DNA of 23,903 nt from Priapulus caudatus (taxonomy: Eukaryota; Priapulida; Priapulimorpha; Priapulimorphida; Priapulidae). Where the stretch lies: positions 1 through 23,903 of the forward strand of contig NW_014578190.1 of assembly GCF_000485595.1 (NCBI RefSeq), written 5' to 3'. Below are positions 9,262-18,425 of this stretch, piece by piece; position 1 is the first letter of the stretch; the number at the start of each line of letters is the position of its first letter. The notes under the pieces are model-generated. The model was not told the DNA's origin. It did not search any database and saw only the letters and a list, made by a program, of their open reading frames with translations. The position numbers were made by a program, and so were the translations under genes.

Positions 9262-10755
9262 AAAAACTAGGGTCTCCGGAACGGGGAAAAAGGCAACAAT
9301 CTTGCCCATGGTACTCAACTTGTGATGCCTCTGAACGAGATATTCTTAAAAATGCGATGCCACTGGAACGGAAGTTAGGGTGGAAAAGCGGCGGTCTCGT
9401 CCCGCGGCACATACCTACCAGCAATTATTATATGGTGTTGCCCCCCCCCACCATTACCGTCTGATACAATCTTAAAGCTCTGCACACGATGAGTGCCCAA
9501 AAAGCTCCGGTGATCATGCGTCAACCAGCTAGGTGGACCATTATTTGAGATAATGAAAGGTACGTGCGGTCAGCGAGAGTAAGGAAACATGTAGTCTATA
9601 AAGGTTATTCTCTATTTTCAATGCTGCTTATGTGCACTTGGTATTATTATAGTTTGCGTGCTTTGGCTAACCTAACCCTAAAGTATTGGCGCCGTGAGAA
9701 CAGCCCCTACACATGCACCGCCACAGTTTACTGGCAATTACAGCCCTGAGCAGCTGCATAATAAAATTGTCCGGTCCATCTGCGCTCACGCTACATGCAG
9801 TGACCATTTTCTACTACGTACGCGGCTCTCACTGAAGTCAACCTGTGAAGCTATAATCGGCTTCATGCATATGCAGCGCGTTCGGCCTTTACCTGTTGAC
9901 GTTGATCAAGCCTATAACGACAATGTCTACACACCCCAACATGTACACACATACCAATATGCCAAGTATAATGGCACACATTTTTCCGATGCACTGATTA
10001 TTGCGCAATTCTGTCCATACTTGTTCCTCCCTCACCAGTCGAAATGTTGCCATCACCTCTAAACTCCTTCTATTATGCCTGCGTACTGGAATGTGGAATC
10101 CCCCATGGTTATCGCAAGCGATCGCATCATTGCCTTTTCGCGAGCAAGGTGCGGCGGGCACAATCGCTCCCACAGAATATTTTGAGCTGAATGCCGTGGA
10201 TCAGTAACGCTTGATTAGCGATATAAACTACTAGTACTACTATATTTCTTTTATTTATATACCCGTAACCGTGCTAGAAATGACAGAATAAAACCGCGTC
10301 TCCTGTTAAACTTCGTTTTGATTCTGCACGGTCTTCACTTCAGCACACATGTTTTTCACATTATTTCAGAAATTAGCCCTCTAAATTGCCTCAATCCACA
10401 CTCCAGCGATTCCAGTATAAACAATTTACTATGCCAAATTCGACATTCCTTAGCAGCTTCGAACTTAACAACATGACTATGTTGGCAGCTATATTGATGC
10501 TTCAACTAAATAAATCTGCTTGAAGTGCAAGAGACATGCTCGCCCCCCTCGCCCATTGGCTAGTGCTAACCTGCAGACTTGTAGGCGTGAAGTACAAGAC
10601 GCGGTCAGAGTGAGAGCTAGAGCAATAGCAAGACACAGAAGTCACAACAACACAACTAAACAGAGTAACGTACCACAAAAGAGTTAGATTCGCCAGTAGA
10701 CGCCAGGTTAGACACAGAAAACGTGCCAGTGAAGGTGTATAAGATATACGCTGTA
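9262..10755. other. Non-coding part of the duplication
   Basis: No gene recognised. Near 9290-9390 there are GTTCCGGAG/GTTCCAG-type words on the minus strand, related to the tandem monomers at 4649-4845. Near 9408-9452 a GGCACATACCTAC...GCCCCCCCC motif recurs at 21460-21500 and, in looser form, at 4851-4886. Frames of 60-120 codons here are not maintained between the two large copies. Confidence 0.5.
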
Positions 10756-11157
10756 TAGTCAGGGAGCATCTGTAATCGTCGTGGAATTTAATGGTGAAAA
10801 GCAAGCCACCTACCTAGATGTGTTAAGGGCGACCCTAGCGGAAACACAAAAAAACGTTGTCGGCCAATTCGTTGTAACTCAGTACCACCCAGGCCGCCGC
10901 TAGGGGGGGTCATTGTTTGGACCAATATTGCTCAACATGGAATCGAGGCTGGAGCATAAAATGTCATATAAGTTCAATAAACAACCACGAATGGTGACAC
11001 AAACTAACAAAAAGCTTTAATGTAATGTATCTGACACATACCCACAACATTAGGTAATAAGACAGGTCACGTGACCAACACTGCATGGAAACGAGGCTGA
11101 CTATTTGCTGCTAAATAACAAGCACCCGCATCATTGTTTTTTCGTCAAATTATTCAG
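10756..11157 (+). repeat. Left terminal inverted repeat of the 4.4 kb transposon
   Basis: Matches the reverse complement of 14762-15160 from TAGTCAGGGAGCA to CAAATTATTCAG. It contains the palindrome GGTCACGTGACC at 11066-11077. Positions 10835-10900 carry extra bases compared with both the right repeat and the left repeat of the second copy. A patch at about 10970-11010 differs from the right repeat by real substitutions. Confidence 0.9.
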
Positions 11158-11376
11158 AGGGTTTTTCTGAATGTGTGAGGAGCAAACGTCTCTTAAATGA
11201 GTGTTGATCGTAAAATTTAAAAGATAGCACAGGAGCGAGGTTTACCCGTATATCACTTTCCAGCTATACACGTATATCAAGGCAATTGCTATCTGCATGC
11301 GATCCATTTTTAAAGCCCCTGCTGTACCACTGACCAAAACAGTTTTCTAGCTCTTAGATACTATAACTATTTGCTT

Positions 11377-14300
11377 CTAACGCTTCTTCAACACATCCCA
11401 AATGCTGAGCTTGGTCGTTTGTATGCGATCTTTCACAAAGACTCTGAACAGCTCATTTCCAATAACGCTTTGGTCACAGAGATCTTTTTTGACTTCCTCC
11501 GTCATGCGAACTTTGGTAACGAGGTTGAACAGGTCAGGGCCTTGTTCCGTGAATGGGTTGGTGTAACGTTGAATGCTACTTATCAACTGCTGGACATTCT
11601 TCTCTTCGCGTGACATGACAGCATTGGTGAGGTTGTGATGACGGGTCTGCGTCTTTGGTGAGATCCTAGCCATCTGCTTCGCTTGTTCAGCCAGTCTCGC
11701 CAGCTCAGGTGCAACAAGGAAGTACTTCGTTCGAGCAGCAGGATTCAGCGTTATGCCAATCAATCCACCTGATACCTTCATTGATCTGTTTACGTGTTCG
11801 AGAGCGTTGTCGGCACCAACTGCACAGAAGGGCACATTTGCATTCTTATTGACCACCCAGTTCCCGTCCTGAAACTCCCGATAGGTCTCGGGGTCAGTGT
11901 CCTTTATGGCCTTCATCTCGGCCAGGTAAACTGGGATCATGCGGGCGTAGTTTTGCATGTCGTGTGCGAACCAGTACTTGACAAACAACTGAAGGGCTTC
12001 TAAATGGAGATCCCAGTCTCCAGTGCGTACGGCTCTGATGAAAGACAACATCTCCATCACCATCGTCATGTATCGACGAGCAAACTTGAACAGTGGTCTG
12101 TCATCATGCGCAGCATCAAATTCTTCCATCTTTCCAACGAGCTCTGTTGAAGATATGGCCTGTACAAGTTCTTCATGCCTTGCTGTTATCTGCTCCTTGT
12201 TGCCTTCTTTGCAAGCATCGCTTAGATGTTTTGCTGACTTCTCAACACCATTGCGTAGGGCCGGATGTTCAACGAAGAACGCTTCCTGGTACAGGCTGAA
12301 TAGAGCTTGTAATGTGACCACGTGAGCGGTTTCCCCTCTCTTTACATGGTTCGCGCCGAGAATCTGTTTCACAGTTGCGGGACCATAGAGCTCCGACTCG
12401 ACCCAGCACATGTCCAACCCGCTGTTCTCGATGAATGCACCGATCGTCCGAAGTTGGGCCATCACTATGTGGAGCTCACCAGGCCGGAGTATTATATGCC
12501 CCAGATCTTGACGTGCCATCTGTAACTTCTTCGCCGGCTGGTAGAGCCCCAAGTCAAGCGAGATGATAGTCTTCCTATCCGGGCCTGCAATCTTCGTCTT
12601 GATGTTCTGGGCTTGCATTAAAACTGTAAGCAGAGTCTGCCACTCGTGCGCCGGTGCAGCGATCAGGGGAGGGGTACCAACACGTGTGAGTGGCATAGAA
12701 CTACTAAGCGTGGAGTTATATCCAGACCATACTGGGACATCGGTGCTGGGGGGCTGATCGTCAGGTTGATTGCCTTCCGTCTCTACCACTTGTTGTGCGT
12801 TGGTCAGAGGTCTGGTCACACTTCGTCCGAGAAGCCATGCAAATTCTTGCTTTTTGACATATATCGGGAGTTGATCTTCTGTAAACAACCCAAACGTGGG
12901 AAAGGTTGGGCCAACAGGCTTTTTGGGAGGCGCAGGACATTCCAGCAAGCTTACAACAGACTCAGGCACTTCTTGGATAGAGCGACGGCTCTGATCTGCG
13001 GAATTCAATGTTACTTCTGGTGGTGCTCTATCTCCCGGCTCCTGCCTTTGATAAATGGCCATCGCTGTACCGTGGAAAGTGTTCTTACCATCAGGAGTAT
13101 CCTCGGCAAAGTCCACATTGTCCGCCGCAAAGAAGACGTGCCTTCCAAATACTGCATCAGGGGGTATGTAAAGACCGTCATTCAAATCCATACGATTTAG
13201 CACGCTAGCTTCGATTTGAGACTCTACTCTAAGAATCCTGTTATAGTCCACGGACATTCCAAAGCCATGTAGCATGGTAACGAGCTCTTTGCTTCTGACA
13301 GCCTGGTGTACAGCAATTCCCACTGCTAGCTGCTGTGGCATTTCGGACGACGATCTTAATGTAAGAGACTTCTTGTTTGTCACTTGCCTTTCAGTCAGAC
13401 ACATTGAGATGGTGGTCTGCACAAGTGACATGGAACGCTTATGCACCTCTTGAGATTTTTTTGCAGCAGACAGTTCGTGGTTTGGGCCCTGTATCACCCA
13501 CCTGTAAAAACTGTATAGGTCTGGGGGTAAATAATCTGGAATTTCGAGCGACCCTGTGAAATTCCACTTCTTGCATTTGGTAATTGACTTCCTAATTAAT
13601 GCAGCGGCATCAAATAGAGTTTTCATTTCTGAATCTAGGTTTGTTGTTTGTTCCTCGACCATCTGGATTGCTGCATCTCTGGTCTTCTTAATAGTCACTC
13701 GCTCGGACTCATTAACCCGGTTGGGCGAATGGAACTCGATTGCTGGTATCTCTCGGAGGAGTAACTTCTTCAAGGCCTTTCGTCCGCCCTTTGGATTATC
13801 CACATTGTTAGCTTCTAGTATGCTTTCAAAAGCTTCTTGTAATTCGGACATTGTTGCAACTTTTCCACTTTTCAAGGTCATCTCCGTCATTGTCAAGAAT
13901 TCAATTTGAGCTGCAATTTCACTTGTCAACCTCGCAGATGAAGAGTCAGTTGTTGTTCTCCGTAGAACGTGCGAGACATTACTTGCCCAACAGGCCTTGT
14001 GATACTTAATATCTATCGAATGAGCGTCATCGTCAGCAATTGATGTGTTAAGTTTAACAGCAAGCTTATCATTACCCGACATATCCACAGCAGTGCGAAG
14101 TGACTCGCCTGCAGAAAAAGTACTAACGCTGTGCAAGTTTTTACGATAGCCAGGCGGACCATCGCAGAAAAAGCAGACATCTTTATTGTAGGGAGTGGTT
14201 TTCGAACGGGTCAGTTGAGGAGTTTCTACTGACAAATGTGATCGGGATTTTCGCCTAGGCTCATTAGGCCCTTCAAGCTCCCTTTCATACCTTTCTCTAG

Positions 14301-14589
14301 CTCTTCTTAACATGCCAGCATGTACAGCATCTTTGTAGCAGGATCGATGCCATGATGCCGGTTTTTCTTCAAGCTCCTGAAGAGAAGTACGTTTCAGTTT
14401 ACTCCAAACTTCTGAGTAATGCAGATAGCCGTACTGAGCCCATTCATCGATCGATCGTCGAACTTTTTCGTGTGTTGCAGGTTTTTCTACAAGATTCTCG
14501 TTTCCTTTCTTCTGACAAATGATACATAAACTTAAATCTAATCCTAAGGTATCAATTTCTTTCCCGTTTGAAGCACAATCCGCTTCCAT
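11377..14589 (-). CDS. Transposase-like protein, twin CxxC/HxxxC modules plus DDE-like core
   Basis: Probably the transposase that moves the surrounding 4.4 kb element: nuclear, binding the inverted repeats and cutting DNA. The ATG at 14589 gives 1,070 residues; it has G at -3 and +4. The frame stays open upstream to 14742, with ATGs at 14715 and 14685, but that stretch covers a promoter-like motif. Residue numbers here count from 14742. Two zinc-ligand-like modules come first: C73/C76 with H132/C135, and C190/C193 with H248/C251. Next comes an acidic core: FFAADNVDF (D541), GKNTFHGT, IISLDLGLYQP (D730), GELHIVMAQL, and ADNALEHVN (D978, E982) followed by MKVSGGL. The C-terminal region has a TNPF word. 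I recall this order from large uncharacterised protein families in marine invertebrates. The catalytic triad D541/D730/E982 is inferred. No introns, stops or frameshifts interrupt it. Confidence 0.85.
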   Translation of the reverse strand: MEADCASNGKEIDTLGLDLSLCIICQKKGNENLVEKPATHEKVRRSIDEWAQYGYLHYSEVWSKLKRTSLQELEEKPASWHRSCYKDAVHAGMLRRARERYERELEGPNEPRRKSRSHLSVETPQLTRSKTTPYNKDVCFFCDGPPGYRKNLHSVSTFSAGESLRTAVDMSGNDKLAVKLNTSIADDDAHSIDIKYHKACWASNVSHVLRRTTTDSSSARLTSEIAAQIEFLTMTEMTLKSGKVATMSELQEAFESILEANNVDNPKGGRKALKKLLLREIPAIEFHSPNRVNESERVTIKKTRDAAIQMVEEQTTNLDSEMKTLFDAAALIRKSITKCKKWNFTGSLEIPDYLPPDLYSFYRWVIQGPNHELSAAKKSQEVHKRSMSLVQTTISMCLTERQVTNKKSLTLRSSSEMPQQLAVGIAVHQAVRSKELVTMLHGFGMSVDYNRILRVESQIEASVLNRMDLNDGLYIPPDAVFGRHVFFAADNVDFAEDTPDGKNTFHGTAMAIYQRQEPGDRAPPEVTLNSADQSRRSIQEVPESVVSLLECPAPPKKPVGPTFPTFGLFTEDQLPIYVKKQEFAWLLGRSVTRPLTNAQQVVETEGNQPDDQPPSTDVPVWSGYNSTLSSSMPLTRVGTPPLIAAPAHEWQTLLTVLMQAQNIKTKIAGPDRKTIISLDLGLYQPAKKLQMARQDLGHIILRPGELHIVMAQLRTIGAFIENSGLDMCWVESELYGPATVKQILGANHVKRGETAHVVTLQALFSLYQEAFFVEHPALRNGVEKSAKHLSDACKEGNKEQITARHEELVQAISSTELVGKMEEFDAAHDDRPLFKFARRYMTMVMEMLSFIRAVRTGDWDLHLEALQLFVKYWFAHDMQNYARMIPVYLAEMKAIKDTDPETYREFQDGNWVVNKNANVPFCAVGADNALEHVNRSMKVSGGLIGITLNPAARTKYFLVAPELARLAEQAKQMARISPKTQTRHHNLTNAVMSREEKNVQQLISSIQRYTNPFTEQGPDLFNLVTKVRMTEEVKKDLCDQSVIGNELFRVFVKDRIQTTKLSIWDVLKKR

Positions 14590-14634
14590 ACCGGAATAAA
14601 CAATAAAACATGTCGCTCTAGATGGTCTGTAAAT

Positions 14635-14646
14635 CCAAGATGGCGG
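14635..14646 (+). promoter_or_regulatory. YY1-type core promoter motif for the transposase
   Basis: CCAAGATGGCGG fits the AAGATGGCGG consensus of YY1 sites, which in animal promoters often sit at or just downstream of transcription start. It lies about 45 bp upstream of the preferred ATG at 14589, suggesting that this stretch is 5' untranslated. Confidence 0.4.
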
Positions 14647-14752
14647 ACATCTATAAAGATGAGAAAGACTGCTGACCACAATCATTGTTTTTCGCAATTT
14701 TAATAAGTTATTCATTTTAGTGTAAACATTTATTAAACCCAAAGCAAATTAT

Positions 14753-14759
14753 TTTTATA
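14753..14759 (-). promoter_or_regulatory. Candidate TATA box (TATAAAA)
   Basis: TATAAAA on the minus strand just inside the right inverted repeat, about 165 bp before the preferred start codon. In AT-rich sequence such a match can occur by chance. Confidence 0.3.
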
Positions 14760-14761
14760 CA

Positions 14762-15160
14762 CTGAATAATTTGATGTTAAAAAAATGATGTGGGTGCTTG
14801 TTATTTAGCAGCAAATAGCCAGCCTCGTTTTCATGCAGTGTTGGTCACGTGATCTATTTTATTACCTAAGGTTGTGGATATGTGTCAGATACATTACATT
14901 AAAGCTTTTTGATAGTTTTTTTTGTAACCGTTCGATGTTTTCCCCGACTTATATGACATTTTATGCTCCAGCCTCGATTCCATGTTGAGCAATATTGGTC
15001 CAAACAATGACCCCCCCTAGCGGCGGCCGGTGCGAGTTACAAAATTGCCGACAACTATTTTTGTGTTCCCTAGGGTCCCCTTAACACATCTAGGTAGGTG
15101 GTTTGCTTTCACCATTAAAATCCCACGGGACTTTATTTTACGACATATGCTCCCTGACTA
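14762..15160 (-). repeat. Right terminal inverted repeat of the 4.4 kb transposon
   Basis: Reverse complement of 10756-11157. It carries GGTCACGTGAT, a one-sided match to the palindrome in the left repeat, at about 14843-14853. Confidence 0.9.
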
Positions 15161-16017
15161 ATAGCCAGACCAACAGAGGAGAAGTGATCTTCCTCTCTCT
15201 ATCGGCCCTCTTATATGCAACCGAACGTTGTTGTTCGGCCTTGCTACGACGTGCGCCAGCTGCGGGTAATAACTGATTATCCCGCAGTAGTGCGACCCAC
15301 CTGCCGCCGTCGTAGCTATCTTATTGCTTCGATATCACCTTCAGCCTGCATCGCGTGTGAACCTAATAGTTCATCAATTCCCCTGCATTGTCATCAATGC
15401 GACCCGCATGGCCTTATTCCAACCTAACAGCAATTAATAAGGCCCGCTGAAACCAGCTCCGTTACAGTAGGATATCTAATGTAGTTGTATATATTATCTG
15501 ATATTATTGTAATTGCTTGCTTGACACACGCAGATAATTTCTTGGCGCCTTTATTGTGATACATACCATTTAATAAATACTGCGCTCTGTCTTTCACTCG
15601 CTTGCGTTCAAACACACTCATGCACGCGCGTACGCACTAACGCATACACGCGCACACACAGTGGCACATCCACCTGATACCTGTCTTTGATTCTTTTAGC
15701 TCTGCATCTGCCGACTCTAGCGTGGATCTGGTATGCGAAACATCTCTCAGGAGATCCACATAGCTCTGCTGAAGCTCAGATAAGCTCAGTTATAATACCT
15801 GACTTATAATCCTCCGTTATAAAGCTAAGGACCTAATTAGCAAACGGATTTTCAAAATGTCGTCTATACGAAAACTATATTACGCCATATCCCAGCTGTC
15901 TAAGATGTGACAGAGCTATGAATATCAGCGAAATTCAGCCTGGTCACCAGATCTTCAGTTACATCGACCGAACCAGCTAGCATCTCTAAAGCCCTAACGA
16001 CAGGCTAACGCTCCAAA
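15161..16017. other. No recognised gene or repeat
   Basis: Spacer right of the transposon. It has a small CCGAAC/GTTCGG hairpin near 15221-15238 and a CA/CG-rich patch at about 15600-15665. No frame with a recognisable motif. Confidence 0.4.
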
Positions 16018-16190
16018 AGTGTTCCCAACTTTGATATCATTAATGATTAATGATTAATGATTGATAATCCTAACCTTAACCCTAACCTAAATGACATTAA
16101 ACCACAAACTAATATATGACCAATATATATATGTGTATGTATATATATTATGCTATTATGACCATTAATGACATTAAAGTTTGGAACACT
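16018..16190. mobile_element. 173-bp foldback/MITE with telomere-like core
   Basis: Ends 16018-16045 and 16163-16190 are inverted repeats of 28 bp, 25 of them identical (AGTGTTCC...CATTAATG). Between them lie TTAATGA triplications, a telomere-like CCTAACCTTAACCCTAACC stretch (16069-16087) and an AT/GT-rich segment. No clear target duplication was found, so the exact ends are uncertain. Confidence 0.6.
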
Positions 16191-16700
16191 CCTAATGGAG
16201 TATCATGCACCCTAATGACATGATCTTTTGCTCTCAGGTAAATCTTTAGCTATGGTACCTTGCCTATTCTAGAAAATCTCACAGTGTTGTCTGTCGCTTA
16301 GAATTCGTGGAATGCAGACAATGCTTTCTCTATAGCTTTCTCTAGGCCCGAAGCTGACCAGATTAGCTGTATCTTGATAATAGCCGATATCCATTGAGAT
16401 GAATGTATGCTGGAGGCGGATATCATAACTATGAACATAATATGACAAGTATCAGAACACCTGTGTCTGCATGGAGAGTAGAATGTGAGCTCTGCTTCAC
16501 TTGGGTTTCGTTTCGATACGTATGTACCGCGTGGCAGATCATCACTGTGAGCTTCTTCGTGTTACCACCAAAGAGCTGATAGCCGTTGCTTCTAGTGTAT
16601 CCTGGTACAGATATGATAACCAACTTTGGCTAGTGTAGACGGCTTTGGTAGGGGTAGGCAAAGGCTGCCTGAGAAGGCAAAGACTCACACTGAGGGTAAA
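16191..16700. other. No recognised feature
   Basis: Possibly the upstream part of the decayed hAT gene that follows, but no motif could be placed and stops are frequent in every frame. Confidence 0.35.
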
Positions 16701-17370
16701 GATCGAGTGCCTGACGATCTGCAGGTAGTCAGCTGTGACTTGGGTAAAACCCACAGTGACGTAGCACTATCTCAAGAGTGCATTCAGGTGACACGGACAG
16801 ATGCCTACATGGGGGAAGGTATGGGCCAGAGTTACTGCTATTGCTGACTCCATTGGCATCAGGATTAAGACTAGAACGGCAGTGTCACAGCGTAATCTGG
16901 ACAGACAGCTAGACAGAACACTAGTGAGCACTACAGGGTCAATGCGTTCTATGTATTTGTAGACCATGTAGTTCTAGAGCTGGACACTCGATTCACTGAT
17001 AAGGATTAATGCAACTATGCCACAGGCATTGGTTCCTAGCTATTATCCTATGCTGTCATCCCACAACAAGTTTATCCCATTTGAAAACTCTTCTCAATTT
17101 GAAGTGGAGGTTGCAAAGTAGAAGAAATAACAACAGACAGCCCCTGGTGAGAAAAAGCCTAACACTGCTGCTTTAGCTATAACTGAATGAATGCTGGACA
17201 TTCACCCCAATGACCCACACAATCAGGACCATCTTCCTCCAATTCTAGTGGGCAGCGTTGCTTGTCACAGTACCTTCATCGTTTTCCGACGTTTAAAGCT
17301 GTGGACGCGCTCTAATATAGGCGTGGAAGGCTTCAGTGGCTTGTAGCCATGTTGAAAATGCACCGCTGTA
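16700..17370 (+). pseudogene. Decayed hAT-type transposase, C-terminal half
   Basis: Pieces of one protein appear in order across shifting plus-strand frames. (1) Near 16720-16815: DLQVVSCDLGKTHSDV. (2) 16822-16900: WARVTAIADSIGIRIK, then SQRN. (3) 16923-17008: a frame with HYRVNAFYVFVDHVVLELD and TRF, ending in a stop. (4) 17261-17345: FRRLKLWTRSNIGVEGFSGL. These match the known pattern of DUF4371/ZMYM-like hAT proteins, in which an RQxxRxN segment and a YRV..F.pFvDH..xELxxRF segment precede the dimerisation domain (SFSxLRRLKtyLRS.M..eRLsGLaL). Stops and frameshifts show it is dead, although sequence errors may add to them. No N-terminal zinc finger was found upstream. Confidence 0.6.
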
Positions 17371-17549
17371 CAGCAGCTGTTTTTATCACTTTCCAGACGA
17401 CATATACACCAAAATGACAGGTTGGGGGAAATTTACCATGTAGAAGCTAATTGCCATGTCATCAAACGGCCGGTGGTAGCGTTATGGGTGTGCATCATTG
17501 TCTTGATATGGACTGCATGATTGTGATTTAGGGGTGTAATGTTTCACCG
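17371..17549. other. No recognised feature
   Basis: Short non-coding interval between the hAT remnant and the open frames that follow. Confidence 0.3.
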
Positions 17550-18292
17550 ATGCATCATGATAGGTGCGGCCCACGATACAATATTCGATCTGCAGCGTCC
17601 TGTAGCGACCAATATTACACTCCAGTTATACATTCAGGTTACACTATCAACGGGACATCCATTTCATTAAGCGAGCACGCATTTCACTATAACGCGCGCC
17701 ACCTGCATTCGTCAACATCCATAGAGAAATATGCATTCGGTTATATCCATAGAGAAATATCAAAGCAATCCCGTATTGTGCCGGATTCCGCACAGCAGAT
17801 CAATACCCATTTGCCGTCGCAGGTGCTAGGAACCATCGAGAATCGGCATACCGAATTATTCAGTATTTATACCATATCCAGGCCAGCTAATATAACATAT
17901 TATAACGCGACCTACGAGAGTGACGCACTCGTAGAGGTAGAGCGATGACGATGCATGCGCAGGAAATAAGCGCAGCTCGAGTGGAGTCGATCTGTCTGTT
18001 GAAGCAACAGTGGGAGACTGCGAGAGAGAGTGTTGGTGACTCGCTTCTGTCCTCTGTCCCCAATGCGGCTAGTTTTTATGCATCTGCAGGAATCCGTGGC
18101 CCGAGCGTGGTCAAGGCCTTGTTGCGCACGGATGGTGCAATACTGTCGTCATTGCGCACGGATGGTGCAATACTGTCGTCATTGCGCGCGGATGGTGCAA
18201 CACTGTCGTCATTGCGCGCGGATGATGCAATACTGTCGTCATTGCGCGCGGATGGTGTAATACAGCTAGGTCAATTAGGGGCCGAGTTATAG
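17550..18292 (+). other. Two overlapping open frames, unrecognised
   Basis: A 132-codon frame (17550-17948) overlaps a 115-codon frame (17945-18292) by ATGA. The first is rich in histidine, serine and tyrosine. The second begins with about 60 residues containing a charged helix-like QQWETARESVGDSLLSS stretch and ends in decapeptide repeats made by the minisatellite. I recognise neither. They could be exonic remnants or chance frames; a 743-bp stretch with no stop in the combined path is mildly unusual here. There is no support for expression. Confidence 0.2.
18121..18264 (+). repeat. 30-bp minisatellite, about 4.8 units
   Basis: Units start at 18121, 18151, 18181, 18211 and 18241. The core is GCGCACGGATGGTGCAATAC, with ACG/GCG variants. 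Since 30 is divisible by 3, the open frame across it reads LRTDGAILSS-like decapeptides. The two left units carry CACGG and the others CGCGG, so the array has evolved by unit duplication. Confidence 0.95.
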
Positions 18293-18425
18293 AGTGGAAA
18301 GGAAATATGATCAAGGTCAAAGTCAAGGTAAAATAAAAGCCGCAGTGACCTTGTTTTGGTACGCGACACACATTCTCCCCAAGATGTGTAAGTATATTAA
18401 GTTTGGTAGCGCTAGGTCAATTAGG
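18278..18425 (+). repeat. Dispersed monomer repeat, second locus
   Basis: GGCCGAGTTATAGAG, AAGGTCAA words, GTGACCTTG, then CTCCCCAAGATGTG, followed by AAGTTTGG and a second GTCAGTTATAAAGCGG. This is the same order as at 5708-5915, with more substitutions than the main duplication shows. The main duplication begins inside this monomer. Confidence 0.6.

Larger units (their letters stand above)
6246..11940 (+). repeat. Large direct duplication, copy 1
   Basis: From AGTATATTAAGTTTT at 6246 onward the sequence matches 18388-23903 continuously in the same orientation, and the match is still running at the window end. The offset is about 12.14 kb at the start and about 11.95 kb at the end. Differences are mostly single-base gains and losses. 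The unit contains the GACG-tailed repeat, the telomere-bearing element and the left part of the 4.4 kb transposon. The full extent of the unit cannot be seen. Confidence 0.92.
10756..15160 (-). mobile_element. Complete 4.4 kb DNA transposon with about 400-bp inverted repeats
   Basis: The outer ends read TAGTCAGGGAGCA on the left (10756-10768) and its complement on the right (15148-15160). Homology continues inward for about 400 bp on both sides (10756-11157 against 14762-15160). The target duplication is TA if the element starts at GTCAGGG. It could instead be ATA if it starts at TAGTC, which is supported by the flank of the second copy but not by this one. The single gene is on the minus strand. 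The superfamily is not certain; long inverted repeats and a 2-3 bp duplication exclude hAT, piggyBac and Mutator. Confidence 0.88.

Noticed and set aside
6246-11940. Long terminal repeats of an LTR retrotransposon (direct repeats about 12 kb apart)
   Set aside because: The repeats are too long, contain nested DNA transposons, and no gag/pol or TG...CA ends were found between them.
12646-13200. 184-codon plus-strand frame opposite the transposase
   Set aside because: It is a shadow of the minus-strand coding sequence and shows no independent motif.
18121-18264. CRISPR array
   Set aside because: The units abut with no spacers; it is a minisatellite in eukaryotic-type sequence.
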